A stretch of DNA of 45,051 nt from Ruminococcus sp. YE282 (GCA_900101355.1 FMUV01000017.1:1-45051), one strand, 5' to 3'. Counted from the stretch's first letter, positions 1 through 8,226 are shown. A program made the numbers and translations. Notes: a model not told the origin generated them from the letters alone.

Positions 1-732
1 TTCGCAGGTTGCAAAATGATAGGACAGCCATTTTGCAAAGGTTTCATCGTCAAATTCTTCGAGATATTCACGGATATATCTGCTTGCGCCGTCGGTTGCA
101 ACGAGCTTGACGCGCTCAACAGGAACAACTGCGTTTAGGCGCTCAATATCCTCAATACGCACCATTTCAAACAGGTCTTTCGGCTCGCTGATGCATTTCC
201 AATCGTCGGTGAGCATATTCAAATCCATTACCGATTTCAGCTGATTACAGCCGAAAACATATTGAATGACCGTCGCTTCGTTCATACAATAGGCGACCAA
301 GATATGACCGCCGGGCTTTGTGATCCTGACCGCTTCTTTCAGTGCGGTGATTTTATCCACATCGGAATACAGATGATACATCGGTCCGAGCAGGAGCGTA
401 ATATCATAGGTGTTATCCTCCAGCATATTCAAGTCAAGCGCATTACCGAGAAAGGTTTTGATGTTCTCGCTACCATCGAGCTTGCTTTGAAGAATATCAA
501 GATTGTGTTGTATCAACTCTACGTCGGTAATATCGTACCCTTCTTTTGCAAGTGTGGCGCTGTACCTACCTGTTCCTGCGCCGATTTCCGCTATTTTGCA
601 TTCAGCGGTCAACAGCGGATCTAAATATCTGCGTGTAGTAAGATATTCTACTCTGCCGAGACGGTTGTTTTCAAGTCGTCCATCCTCGTCGTATTCGTTG
701 TAAAAGTTTTCTAAGAAGGTGTTATTACTCAT
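1..732 (-). CDS. Class I SAM-dependent methyltransferase, 3' end outside window
   Basis: The reading frame starts at an ATG (732-730) behind a GAGG ribosome binding site and runs for 244 codons to the left edge without a stop, so the C-terminus is missing. Around residues 48-54 it has the glycine-rich motif I of class I methyltransferases (EIGAGTGRY), followed by an acidic motif and LLLGPMYHL, a motif-IV-like segment. The family transfers a methyl group from S-adenosylmethionine, but the substrate cannot be told from the sequence. It is the last visible gene of the cargo operon, 15 bases after a GNAT gene. Next to an aminoglycoside nucleotidyltransferase, a role in drug modification is possible, but that is inference only. 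Confidence 0.85.
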   Translation of the reverse strand, partial: MSNNTFLENFYNEYDEDGRLENNRLGRVEYLTTRRYLDPLLTAECKIAEIGAGTGRYSATLAKEGYDITDVELIQHNLDILQSKLDGSENIKTFLGNALDLNMLEDNTYDITLLLGPMYHLYSDVDKITALKEAVRITKPGGHILVAYCMNEATVIQYVFGCNQLKSVMDLNMLTDDWKCISEPKDLFEMVRIEDIERLNAVVPVERVKLVATDGASRYIREYLEEFDDETFAKWLSYHFATCE

Positions 733-747
733 TGGCTAACCTCATAA

Positions 748-1200
748 TTACAATTTATACTGCATAAAGTTGTCATTCTTCTCAAATCCGAAATCAGAAT
801 ATAAAAGCACTCCCATATCGGAAGCGGTGATTTGAACAGTACTGCATCCCTGCTTTCTTGCTTCGTCAACTACCTTTGAAAGCAATGTCTTTGCGATGCC
901 TTTTCTTCGATAGGCTTTATCTGTAAACATACTTGACAAAATTCCGATTTTACCGCTTGGGCAACCGAAATACGGCGGCTTTTCCACGATAGACATTCCG
1001 CTTGTACCGATAATCCTATCGTTATCTAAAGCAAGCCAAGAGATAAACGTACCGTCTGACAAATGACGAAGATAATAATCTCTTAAAGTAGGCTCAAGGT
1101 CAATTTCATCCTTTGCACCTTCCTCACGCAGTTGATGAATGCGCATTTTGATAAATATATCAAGGTCATTATCTGTTAGTTTTCTGTATATAATATTCAT
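748..1200 (-). CDS. GNAT family N-acetyltransferase
   Basis: This 150-residue protein has the single-domain GNAT layout. The acetyl-CoA pyrophosphate-binding motif appears as YRRKGIAK at about residues 97-104, and a C-terminal YSDFGFEK follows, as in many GNATs. It would transfer an acetyl group from acetyl-CoA to an unknown amine. It lies 9 bases downstream of another GNAT gene and 15 bases upstream of a methyltransferase in a same-strand operon. That operon also holds an aminoglycoside nucleotidyltransferase, so modification of an antibiotic or other small molecule is plausible. The substrate is unknown. Confidence 0.85.
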   Translation of the reverse strand: MNIIYRKLTDNDLDIFIKMRIHQLREEGAKDEIDLEPTLRDYYLRHLSDGTFISWLALDNDRIIGTSGMSIVEKPPYFGCPSGKIGILSSMFTDKAYRRKGIAKTLLSKVVDEARKQGCSTVQITASDMGVLLYSDFGFEKNDNFMQYKL

Positions 1201-1209
1201 ATCTTTACC

Positions 1210-1752
1210 TCAAATTTCAATCCAATACCGTTTTATCTCTGTCCCGTCAACAATAATTGTCTTTTCATAAATGCCATCATTTGCAAGTATCGTTCTCTCG
1301 CTTGCAACATTATCTGAATGACAGGTAACCAATAGTTTCTCAATACCAAACTCTTTTGCGTTACCGAGATTCTGTCGAAGCATTTCCTTTGCGTAACCGT
1401 GTCCTCGTTCGGAAGGGCGAACAGTATAACCACAATGACCGCCCCAAGTTCCGAGGATAGGGTGATTGATATGGTGGCGCAAATCAATGATACCAACCAA
1501 CCGATTATCTTTTTTGCGTATAGCAAAGTAGGTAGTTGAAGGAACATCAACGCCTGTTTGACCGCAAGTTTCTTCATTAGTCCTTAATTGACACAAGCGT
1601 ATCCATTCTTCGGCAGAAGTTGCTTCATCAAGAGATAAACAGCCTGCAAATTGACTTTCGCTGTTATTATCGTAATCAAAAACTTCCTGACGGAATTGCC
1701 ATACTTGCTCTGCATATTCAAATGTAGCTTCAATCAAATATATATCAGTCAT
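1210..1752 (-). CDS. GNAT family N-acetyltransferase
   Basis: The protein has 180 residues. Its GNAT core is visible as a beta strand (LVGIIDLRHH, about 105-114) followed by GYTVRPSERGHGYAKEML (about 128-145), the acetyl-CoA binding loop. The start ATG overlaps the stop codon of the upstream nucleotidyltransferase gene as ATGA (1749-1752), which indicates translational coupling. The acceptor is unknown. The position inside a resistance-like cargo operon suggests a small-molecule acetyltransferase. The sequence is not one I recognise as a named aminoglycoside or streptothricin acetyltransferase. Confidence 0.82.
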   Translation of the reverse strand: MTDIYLIEATFEYAEQVWQFRQEVFDYDNNSESQFAGCLSLDEATSAEEWIRLCQLRTNEETCGQTGVDVPSTTYFAIRKKDNRLVGIIDLRHHINHPILGTWGGHCGYTVRPSERGHGYAKEMLRQNLGNAKEFGIEKLLVTCHSDNVASERTILANDGIYEKTIIVDGTEIKRYWIEI

Positions 1753-2630
1753 TGGATATTTATCTCCTTTGCGTCTTTAGGCAAATTCTTTACAGCGTTT
1801 AGGAATTTCATACAGTTTTCCGCTTCTTTATCATTAAATGGATATTGTAATTCTTCGGCAACCCAAACAGCTGTTTCTTTGAACAAAGAGCACATTTCAT
1901 CTACCGACTGCCAAATATCATTTATATCAGCTCTACAATATGTTCTCAAGTATATTTTCCATTCCTGATTCGAAAGCCATTTATACATATACTTTGCTGA
2001 CTTGCCAACACTGACCGAGTAATCGGTTGTTATGCCAACCTTCCAAGACAACATTTTCTCTAACTGCTTTCTGACAACATAATTCAGCATATCTTGAACA
2101 TAAGGAATTTCCTCACGCCACAAACCTTTTGCAACATTGTTTAGGCACCACCAAAACTCCGTACAAGTGCAAACAAATTGCGCTTTTGAGGGTTTAGCTA
2201 CCCAATACGTCCTGTCGGAGGATTCGGGAATATCGGGCAGGCATTTATCTTTATCCAATATAATTTTGCAAAGGCTGTCGTTTACTATATTTGCCCTTGC
2301 GTGTTCAATGCTTTCAATGTGCAAATCAATTCTGTTGCCATCTGTAAACTGCATTAACCAACCGTAGAAATTATCCTTATCGCTTGGATAATCAGGGTGC
2401 TCGTCAGGAAATTGCATAAACAGGATTTCGCCGAATCGGTTGATCCAATCTTTATCCACAATAAATTGCTTTGTTTCAGTGACTACATATACAACATCAT
2501 AATCTTGAAAAATATCTTTCGGCACATTCGGATTTGTTCTTGAACCATTGAGATAAACGGCTCGTATCCTTTCGTCGCTTTGAGCAATGCTTATGATTAA
2601 ATCATACATTTCTTTTTCCGTTCTCATCAC
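1749..2630 (-). CDS. Aminoglycoside 6-adenylyltransferase, ANT(6)-like
   Basis: The protein has about 293 residues, the usual length for the ANT(6)/AadE family, which adenylates streptomycin. The nucleotidyltransferase signature is present: LNGSR at about 27-31, then DYD at about 43-45, whose aspartates bind metal. The C-terminal half has the family's WWCLNNVAKGLWREEIPY segment, which in known members contributes to drug binding. The longest reading frame begins with GTG at 2630, but an ATG at 2627 sits 7 bases after a GGAGG and is the better start. The gene follows a nucleoside phosphorylase gene directly and is coupled by ATGA overlap to a GNAT gene. It is probably a divergent resistance gene; activity on streptomycin is unproven. 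Confidence 0.85.
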   Translation of the reverse strand: MMRTEKEMYDLIISIAQSDERIRAVYLNGSRTNPNVPKDIFQDYDVVYVVTETKQFIVDKDWINRFGEILFMQFPDEHPDYPSDKDNFYGWLMQFTDGNRIDLHIESIEHARANIVNDSLCKIILDKDKCLPDIPESSDRTYWVAKPSKAQFVCTCTEFWWCLNNVAKGLWREEIPYVQDMLNYVVRKQLEKMLSWKVGITTDYSVSVGKSAKYMYKWLSNQEWKIYLRTYCRADINDIWQSVDEMCSLFKETAVWVAEELQYPFNDKEAENCMKFLNAVKNLPKDAKEINIQ

Positions 2631-3394
2631 TAAACCTCCACCGCTGCGTACATTGCTAAATCCATAGCCAAAGCAAAATGACGATTACCCCAATTTCGTA
2701 TGTCGTGCGCTTCAATATTCGCCAATGAATCCGCAGTGAATAACAGCTGACCGAATGTGATGTTACGAAATTCTGCACAAGCGGCAAGTGAAGCGCACTC
2801 CATTTCCACCACCGAATAACCCTCTGCTTTGCGATACTCTACCATTTCTTTTGTTTCACGATAAAAGCCGTCTGTAGTCCACGTTTTACACTTTTTATAG
2901 CGGAAGCCACGATTTATTAATACGTCAGCTATCGCATTAATCGCCTTATCATTGAGAGTCACTTCCCGTGAAGGCGGCAAATAATGATAGGATGTTCCTT
3001 CCTGCCGCAATGCGGAAACAGGAATATAAAAGTCTCCTTCATTATCTGTGAACAACGCACCGCAGCAGCCTGCGGCTATAATCTTTTTCACACCGCCTGC
3101 AACCAACTGTTCCATACTTTGTGTAGCCGCCGCACCGCCTAAAGGAGCCTGACAAACGGCAAGTTCAACACCGTTATGAATCGTTTTATAAACATTAAAT
3201 GCTTTTGTGACCGTGTTGAATTGACCGATGATCTCGCAATCATTTTCCAACGCATAATGATCCACTTCTGTATCCATAAATAGCATAACCGCTCTTTCGG
3301 GAAAGTGAAAATCAGTACTGTGTCCGGGCATAATGATTGCCTTGCTCTCGGTGTCATATTCTAAAATGGGATAGTCATTTTTAATTAAGCTCAT
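2630..3394 (-). CDS. Nucleoside phosphorylase family protein, uridine phosphorylase-like
   Basis: The protein has 254 residues with hallmarks of the NP-I phosphorylase fold. These are a glycine-rich phosphate/ribose loop (LGGAAAT, about 85-91), AAGCCGAL at about 107-114, and the ribose-binding VVEMECASLA at about 195-204. The family cleaves nucleosides with phosphate to give a base and ribose-1-phosphate. The start at 3394 follows AAGGATG at 8-base spacing. It is the first gene of the cargo operon and its TAG stop nearly overlaps the ANT(6)-like start. Genes of this family beside antibiotic nucleotidyltransferases may act in drug or nucleoside metabolism; which substrate applies here is not visible. 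Confidence 0.82.
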   Translation of the reverse strand: MSLIKNDYPILEYDTESKAIIMPGHSTDFHFPERAVMLFMDTEVDHYALENDCEIIGQFNTVTKAFNVYKTIHNGVELAVCQAPLGGAAATQSMEQLVAGGVKKIIAAGCCGALFTDNEGDFYIPVSALRQEGTSYHYLPPSREVTLNDKAINAIADVLINRGFRYKKCKTWTTDGFYRETKEMVEYRKAEGYSVVEMECASLAACAEFRNITFGQLLFTADSLANIEAHDIRNWGNRHFALAMDLAMYAAVEV

Positions 3395-3422
3395 AGCGAT
3401 TACATCCTTTTCATTTTATAGA

Positions 3423-3451
3423 ATTTTACCACAAAAATGCAGATATAGCAA
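3423..3451 (-). promoter_or_regulatory. Predicted promoter of the cargo operon
   Basis: On the minus strand TTGCTA (3451-3446) and TAAAAT (3428-3423) are separated by 17 bases. Transcription would start near 3415, just ahead of the nucleoside phosphorylase gene. Confidence 0.5.
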
Positions 3452-3452
3452 T

Positions 3453-3487
3453 AGCCACCAAGCAGGAGGTTATCCCGCTTGGCGGCT
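3453..3487 (-). terminator. Hairpin downstream of the tnpV-like gene
   Basis: An 11-bp stem (3453-3463 with 3477-3487, one G-T pair) lies just after the tnpV-like stop. No continuous T run follows immediately, so termination is only likely. It also separates the mobilization genes from the cargo operon. Confidence 0.45.
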
Positions 3488-3494
3488 GTACTTG

Positions 3495-3872
3495 TTAGGT
3501 ATAAATCAACTCTGCATTTACAATCTCTTCCGCACGGTTACGGAGATTGTTCATTCGCTTCACCCACAGCATTTGATTGTCCGCTTTGAGCTGTTCGGTT
3601 ACACCTTCCTTTTCGGCAAGTTGTTGTACCAACCGAAAGAACATCTCCTCTGCCTGCTCGTCAATGTCGGCGAGATATGCGGTGAGCTTGCAGCTTGTCA
3701 GCAGATTGGTATAGCGGATTTTGTGGTGCTGCTTGATGTAGCGCAAATGCCGCTTGCCCCAAATGCCGATTTCAACCTTCGGCTGTTCGGGAAGCTTCAA
3801 ACACGGCAGATAGTAATCGCCTTGCAGCTCGTAGTAAATACCTGTTTTCTTGTCGTAAATTCTCTTTTCCAT
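3495..3872 (-). CDS. TnpV-like transposon-encoded protein
   Basis: This 125-residue protein resembles the TnpV family found in mobile elements of Clostridia. It starts with a short region (YDKKTGIYYELQGDYYLPCL), followed by a basic segment around GKRHLRYIKQHHK and a helical C-terminus. The function of the family is unknown. It sits 24 bases downstream of the relaxase gene on the same strand and ends at a hairpin, so it is probably the last gene of the mobilization transcript. The assignment rests on recognition of the N-terminal pattern and on context. Confidence 0.7.
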   Translation of the reverse strand: MEKRIYDKKTGIYYELQGDYYLPCLKLPEQPKVEIGIWGKRHLRYIKQHHKIRYTNLLTSCKLTAYLADIDEQAEEMFFRLVQQLAEKEGVTEQLKADNQMLWVKRMNNLRNRAEEIVNAELIYT

Positions 3873-3896
3873 TGTTCATCAACCTTTCATAATATA

Positions 3897-5051
3897 TTAG
3901 CGTGCGTCACGCTGTTTTGACTTTTTGAATCCTCTCGCCTGCTCGATAATCTCATTGAGCTTGTGCTTTCCGAAAACCTTTTCCAACAAGCGATAGGCTT
4001 TGTTTTGTTCACGGAGCATACCGTTGACCTCTTTGAGCTTGGTGTTTTCATATTTCAGATGTTCGTTCTCACGGTACAGTCTGCCGTTCATATTATTGAT
4101 ACGGTGGTAACTCTCCCAGCCCTGATAGCTTCTGGCGAGGACTGTTCGGACAAGGTTTTTCAGGCGCTTGATTAGCGGCTCCACAAACTTTTTCTTATAG
4201 CTCTTTGCCGTCATCAAGCCCTGCGGCTCAGAGAGTTGCAGTTGCGGATCTTCGTCAAGCTGTTTTTCGACGTCGCCGATAAGCTCCTTTGCTTCCTCGA
4301 TTTTCTCAACCGTCGCTTTTAGCCCCTTGACCTCCAACTGCTTTTCTTCAATCTCCCTGTCAAGCTCGGCAACCTCTTTGGCTCGTTCCTGCTTTTTGTA
4401 ATCAAGGACGGATAGGTGCTGCTCGTGAGTACCCTTCTGCTCCCACTCGATACCGTGCCGCTCCATAATCTGAGCGAGGACTTTCTTTTCGGAAAATATC
4501 CAACGATTCAGCTCGTTGTCGCTCTTTCCCTCGCCTTTGAAACCCATATTGAGCATTGCCTGTTTCAGCGAAACTCGTTTCTCCAAACCTCGCTTGCTTC
4601 CGGTGGTGAATGGTACAAAGTCGATATGGATATGCGGCGTCGCTTCGTCCATATGAAGGTGAGCGGAGAACACTCGCAGATAGGGATTGCGCTCTTGGAA
4701 GCCTTGATAGTATTCGTCGAGGATTGTCCTCGCAAGCTCGGCGTGTTCTCCTGTCGCTGACATATCGTCCTTGTTGCCGATTTGGAAGATGATTTCGTGG
4801 AACAGCTTTTCCTGTTTACCGGACTCGATATGCTTATAGTAATCGGGAATTTTTCTATCCTTGCGTTTCTGTTTATCGTTGTACTGTTTCAGAGCTTCAT
4901 CAAACATTTCGTGATACACTTTTTTGATTGGCTCGTTGCAGTAATCTATATTCAAATGGGTACGCTCGCTGTCCACGTTCTCCGCCGTAAACGCTCGGCT
5001 GTTATGCGTGACGGAACCTTTACCCACCATTGCGCTAATCGTTCTCTTCAT
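3897..5051 (-). CDS. mobV: MobV-family relaxase (Mob/Pre plasmid recombination enzyme)
   Basis: This 384-residue relaxase would nick oriT and lead the DNA strand during conjugative mobilization. The metal-binding histidine signature is clear: H131, H133, D135, E136, H140 and H142 in HLHMDEATPHIHIDFVP. The N-terminal part (MKRTISAMVGKGSVTHNSRA) is typical of the Mob_Pre family. Residues about 220-265 and 330-370 are highly charged and predicted coiled coil, as is usual for the C-terminal half. A candidate oriT with several inverted repeats lies directly upstream (5052-5251). The element carries no visible type IV secretion genes, so it would need a helper conjugative element. Confidence 0.93.
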   Translation of the reverse strand: MKRTISAMVGKGSVTHNSRAFTAENVDSERTHLNIDYCNEPIKKVYHEMFDEALKQYNDKQKRKDRKIPDYYKHIESGKQEKLFHEIIFQIGNKDDMSATGEHAELARTILDEYYQGFQERNPYLRVFSAHLHMDEATPHIHIDFVPFTTGSKRGLEKRVSLKQAMLNMGFKGEGKSDNELNRWIFSEKKVLAQIMERHGIEWEQKGTHEQHLSVLDYKKQERAKEVAELDREIEEKQLEVKGLKATVEKIEEAKELIGDVEKQLDEDPQLQLSEPQGLMTAKSYKKKFVEPLIKRLKNLVRTVLARSYQGWESYHRINNMNGRLYRENEHLKYENTKLKEVNGMLREQNKAYRLLEKVFGKHKLNEIIEQARGFKKSKQRDAR

Positions 5052-5115
5052 TTATCTACCTCAAATCTGTATATTAATATGGTTATCTCACTGAATTTTC
5101 TCTAACTCAGGTTCT

Positions 5116-5136
5116 GTTACTCTTGCCAAGAGTAAC
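5116..5136. other. Candidate origin of transfer (oriT) inverted repeat
   Basis: The 200-base space upstream of mobV holds a perfect 10-bp inverted repeat with a single central base (5116-5125 and 5127-5136, GTTACTCTTG / CAAGAGTAAC). A 6-bp repeat follows at 5138-5151 (CAAAAG CA CTTTTG), and a 7-bp repeat at 5174-5189 (AACCTGC GA GCAGGTT). MobV relaxases usually act on inverted repeats just upstream of their own gene. The nick site itself cannot be placed from sequence alone. Confidence 0.55.
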
Positions 5137-5205
5137 GCAAAAGCACTTTTGACAGCAGGGCTATCAAAAATGCAACCTGCGAGCAGGTTTTGCGCTCACC
5201 GAGGG

Positions 5206-5237
5206 GCAGGGATTGCTTTTTGAAAAAAGCACCCTGC
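5206..5237 (-). terminator. Hairpin downstream of the repA-like gene
   Basis: An interrupted inverted repeat pairs GCAGGG plus GCTTTTT (5206-5221) with AAAAAGC plus CCCTGC (5222-5237). It lies 14 bases after the repA-like stop and could be a terminator or part of the oriT region. Confidence 0.45.
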
Positions 5238-5251
5238 ACCCAGCAAAAACT

Positions 5252-6457
5252 TTAGTGCGTGTCAGTCCGTGTCAGCTGTGTCGGTGTTTCACACACCCCA
5301 CAATCGCTGTCACAGTTGTCACGCTTTGACACGCTGCCCTCATAGGTCAGCGTGATTCTGCGCCCTTCGTGAGTGCGCTTGTAGTGGTAGGCAATCTTGT
5401 GCTCGTCCATCAGACGGTTGACATTGACATTCAGCTTTTGTGTGATAGCGTTCGGCTTGATGTCAACGGCGAGATATTCGCACAGCTCCGTCGGGGTTCC
5501 GCACCATTGCGGATTGTCGGCAGTCACCCTTTCGGCGATTCTTTCGAGCAAAGGCTCCGGCGGGGCTTTCCAAAGCTCTGTTTCGATTTTGTCAAGCTCC
5601 CACACCAGTGTTTCCGTGTTCTTCTTCAAGTACACACGCTGGTCTTGCTGATCTCTGCCCGATACCTCAAGCGTGGCGTTGTTGCTTGTGCGCTTATCTT
5701 TAGAAAGAACAAATCCTCCGTCAGCAGCGCCGAGCAAGCCGTTGGTGCCGGAAATCATATCAAACTTATCGTCAGCCGATTGCTTACGTGTATGGTGGAC
5801 AACCAACATACAAATGTTGTGGTTGTCGGTGAAACTCTTTAGCTTCGTGATGATCTGGTAGTCGTTGGCGTAGCTGTAATTCTCGCCGCCGACCTCTCTG
5901 ACCTTTTGCAAGGTGTCGATAATCACAAGCGAAGTATCTGGGTGCTTCTGTAAGAAGCCGTCGAGCTGTTCGTCCAAACCATTGCCGAGCTGATGAGCTG
6001 ATACCGAAAAGAACAGGTTTTCATTTTCGGATGTTCCGAACATACGGTACAGCCGCTTCTGCAATCTCGGATAGTTGTCCTCCAGAGCAAGGTACAGCAC
6101 CTTACCCTGCCGCACATCAAAGCCCCACAGGTTTGTGCCTGTGCTGACGTGATAGGCAAGCTGTGCCATCAGAAAACTCTTGCCGATTTTCGGCGAGCCG
6201 GCGAAAAGATATGTTCCCCGGTAAAGCAAGCCGTCGATAATCGGCGGCTTGCTCTGATAGGCACTGTCAAACAGCTCGGTCATTGAAACCGTGTGTAAAT
6301 ACGATTCGTCTATATCGCAGAGGTCGTTAATTTCATCAAACCTATTGAAATCTGAATCGTTATCGTTTATAATAGTGGTGTTAGTTTTTGTGAATGGCTG
6401 TCCTGCTTCTGCGCCAACAGAAGCGTTGAGGGCAGTCATTTCATTTAAGGCATCCAT
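5252..6457 (-). CDS. RepA-like AAA ATPase (hexameric helicase family)
   Basis: The frame is open from 6463, but the first ATG there sits one base from the GGAGGA. The second ATG at 6457 is spaced 7 bases from it and is preferred, giving 401 residues. Walker A (AGSPKIGKS) is at about 86-94, an acidic LALEDN at about 123-128, and Walker B (LVIIDTL) at about 177-183, followed by VVHHTRK. This is the RecA-like core of plasmid RepA helicases and AAA_25 proteins. The C-terminal part looks like a winged-helix region. In mobilizable elements such proteins are thought to help replication of the excised circle. It overlaps the mobC-like gene and lies upstream of oriT/mobV. Confidence 0.85.
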   Translation of the reverse strand: MDALNEMTALNASVGAEAGQPFTKTNTTIINDNDSDFNRFDEINDLCDIDESYLHTVSMTELFDSAYQSKPPIIDGLLYRGTYLFAGSPKIGKSFLMAQLAYHVSTGTNLWGFDVRQGKVLYLALEDNYPRLQKRLYRMFGTSENENLFFSVSAHQLGNGLDEQLDGFLQKHPDTSLVIIDTLQKVREVGGENYSYANDYQIITKLKSFTDNHNICMLVVHHTRKQSADDKFDMISGTNGLLGAADGGFVLSKDKRTSNNATLEVSGRDQQDQRVYLKKNTETLVWELDKIETELWKAPPEPLLERIAERVTADNPQWCGTPTELCEYLAVDIKPNAITQKLNVNVNRLMDEHKIAYHYKRTHEGRRITLTYEGSVSKRDNCDSDCGVCETPTQLTRTDTH

Positions 6458-6780
6458 TCGCATTCCTCCTTCATTCCGTTAAGAGTAACGGTGATTAATC
6501 TGATATTGTCGAGCAGCTCGTCATCAACGCCTGCTCCTGCTTCTATGCGTTTCAGTTCATCCAAGACTAAGACGAGCTGATTTTTCAAAGCCTTATATAC
6601 TCTCGGATTGCCCTGCACGATAATATCCCTGTTTAATACCCTGCTGATTAAAAAATCCTGTTTGGTGTGACCGGAAAGCTTAACAGCAAAATTGATTTGA
6701 TCGTTTTCTTCGGGCGATACATTAAAACCTACCGTCTTGCAACGCCAGCGGTTTTTTCTGTCTCTGTTTTTAGCTGACAT
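6445..6780 (-). CDS. MobC-like relaxosome accessory protein
   Basis: This 111-residue basic protein has a start (RDRKNRWRCKTVGFNVSPEE) and a following segment (INFAVKLSGHTKQDFLISRVL) that match small ribbon-helix-helix mobilization proteins (MobC type). Such proteins bind oriT and assist the relaxase. It overlaps the integrase gene by 11 bases at its start and the repA-like gene at its end, so it belongs to the int-mobC-repA transcript. The function is inferred from family resemblance and context; no catalytic residues are expected. Confidence 0.7.
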   Translation of the reverse strand: MSAKNRDRKNRWRCKTVGFNVSPEENDQINFAVKLSGHTKQDFLISRVLNRDIIVQGNPRVYKALKNQLVLVLDELKRIEAGAGVDDELLDNIRLITVTLNGMKEECEWMP

Positions 6781-7855
6781 CCTCTATTCCCCTTTCCACA
6801 TTCAGTTTTGCAGCCATTTCATTCTGCGCCGTAGGAAGCATATGAGCATAGCGGTAAGTGATGTCTATACTCTCGTGTCCTACACGGTTTGCTATAGCTA
6901 CCACCGAAAAGCCCATTTCTATTAACAACGAAACGTGGCTGTGGCGCAAATCGTGTATGCGTATGCGTTTTACGCCAGCTTCTTGACTGCCGCGCTTCAT
7001 CTCCCGATGCAAATAGCTTTTTGTAATCAAAAATATTCTGTCATCGGGCTGTACGCCATAAATGGATTTGATGTAGTCCTGCATTTCTTCGGCGAGAAAA
7101 TCAGGCATTGTTACTGTGCGAATACTCTTAGTCGTTTTCGGATCGGTAATAACGTCCTCGCCGTTTATACGCTGATAGGATTTGTTGATTCTTACCGTCC
7201 GCTTTTCAAAATCGAAATCAGCAGATGTTAGTGCTAACAATTCTCCTAATCGTAATCCGCACCAATAGAGCATTTCAAAGGCATAATATGAAACGTTTTT
7301 ATCCATCATTGCTTCGGCAAATTTGAGATATTCCGCCTTTGTCCAAAACAGCATTTCTCGGTTTTGTTTTTTGCCCATACTGCCCGCTTTCTTGCAAGGA
7401 TTTTCTTTCAGGTTATAAAACCTGACAGCGTGATTAAAGATAGCTGAAAGCTGATTCTGGATAGTTTTCAAATATACCGGAGAATACGGTTTACCGTTAT
7501 CGTCCTTGTAGTTAATCAGTGTATTTTGCCAAGTGATAATCTGCTGTGGCGTAATATTACACATTTTCAGCTTTCCGAAATAAGGGAGCAGCTTTTTTTC
7601 GATAATATGCTCTTTAGTTGACCAAGTGTTTTCCTTGATCCTTGACTTCATATCCTCGGTGTAGTGTTCAACAAAGCTTTTAAACGTCATATCCAAGTCG
7701 CCGCCGAGCTTATTGAGCTGTTCACGCTCCCAAGCCTGCGCTTCTCGTTTGGTTTTAAAGCCCCGTTTTTGTGACTGTTTACGTTCTCCGTTCCAGTCGG
7801 TGTAGCGATATATTACTCGCCAGGTGTTTGTCTTTTCTTCTTTATATACTGACAT
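6770..7855 (-). CDS. int: Tyrosine site-specific integrase (Tn916/phage type)
   Basis: The protein has 361 residues, the normal length for the family. The catalytic set is complete: R202 (GLRLGELL), K240 (DPK), H301 and R304 (HDLRH), H327 (GHES) and tyrosine Y336. The spacing of the C-terminal residues equals that of Tn916 integrase. An N-terminal arm-binding domain (about 1-55) and a SAM-like core-binding domain (about 57-150) precede the catalytic domain. It catalyses integration and, with the adjacent excisionase-like protein, excision of the island. The gene starts 2 bases after the xis-like stop and is read from the consensus promoter at 8198-8226. The likely target is the 3' end of guaA. 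Confidence 0.95.
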   Translation of the reverse strand: MSVYKEEKTNTWRVIYRYTDWNGERKQSQKRGFKTKREAQAWEREQLNKLGGDLDMTFKSFVEHYTEDMKSRIKENTWSTKEHIIEKKLLPYFGKLKMCNITPQQIITWQNTLINYKDDNGKPYSPVYLKTIQNQLSAIFNHAVRFYNLKENPCKKAGSMGKKQNREMLFWTKAEYLKFAEAMMDKNVSYYAFEMLYWCGLRLGELLALTSADFDFEKRTVRINKSYQRINGEDVITDPKTTKSIRTVTMPDFLAEEMQDYIKSIYGVQPDDRIFLITKSYLHREMKRGSQEAGVKRIRIHDLRHSHVSLLIEMGFSVVAIANRVGHESIDITYRYAHMLPTAQNEMAAKLNVERGIEDVS

Positions 7856-7857
7856 AT

Positions 7858-8052
7858 TTACCTCTCTTTCTTTGTCACACCGTAACAGGTGCGCTCAATA
7901 AAATACTGTTTATTTACTCGCCCCGAAATCGTTAAATAGCCTTCTGCCTTAAGTTCAGCGTTAAGCTGATGTACGATTTTATAGGCGTAGGATTTAGAAA
8001 CCCCCAGTGTCTGAGCTACCTCATCAACACTCATAAAGCTTGTACCGTCCAT
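7858..8052 (-). CDS. Excisionase-like helix-turn-helix protein
   Basis: This 64-residue protein consists mainly of a helix-turn-helix (MSVDEVAQTLGVSKSYAYKIV, about 7-27) followed by a basic tail. Size, fold and position immediately upstream of int match recombination directionality factors. They also match small regulators that act with tyrosine integrases. The start has a strong AAGGGGG ribosome binding site. Excision activity is inferred from context. Confidence 0.75.
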   Translation of the reverse strand: MDGTSFMSVDEVAQTLGVSKSYAYKIVHQLNAELKAEGYLTISGRVNKQYFIERTCYGVTKKER

Positions 8053-8160
8053 TCAAATTCCCCCTTTCTGAAAAATATAATTATTGTTATTTAGTGTCGG
8101 ATACTTTCTGACCGCATTCCGATTCGCCCGAGCGGATACGTCATTACCGTGGCGTACAAC

Positions 8161-8186
8161 GGTTAAACCAATAGCTTAACGCTATT
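8161..8186. repeat. Inverted repeats in the int/xis leader
   Basis: A GGTTAAACC palindrome (8161-8169) adjoins AATAGC (8170-8175) and GCTATT (8181-8186), which pair across 5 bases. They lie in the 5' leader of the xis-int transcript. They could be protein-binding sites or an RNA hairpin. Confidence 0.4.
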
Positions 8187-8197
8187 TGTTTAATATC

Positions 8198-8226
8198 ATT
8201 ATACTAAACATTTTTGCTTATGTCAA
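8198..8226 (-). promoter_or_regulatory. Consensus promoter of xis-int
   Basis: On the minus strand TTGACA (8226-8221) and TATAAT (8203-8198) are separated by exactly 17 bases, a perfect consensus. The spacer contains ATGTTTAG, the reverse complement of CTAAACAT, which also occurs in the divergent XRE promoter. This would let one regulator control both. Confidence 0.8.

Noticed and set aside
1233..1577. 114-codon minus-strand frame within the GNAT gene
   Set aside because: It lies in another frame of a gene with clear GNAT motifs, with no own ribosome binding site.
4437..4450. Short match to the end of guaA (EWE codons) inside mobV as an attachment site
   Set aside because: It is only about 10 bases, within a coding region that encodes the same residues by chance, and inside the element, not at its end.
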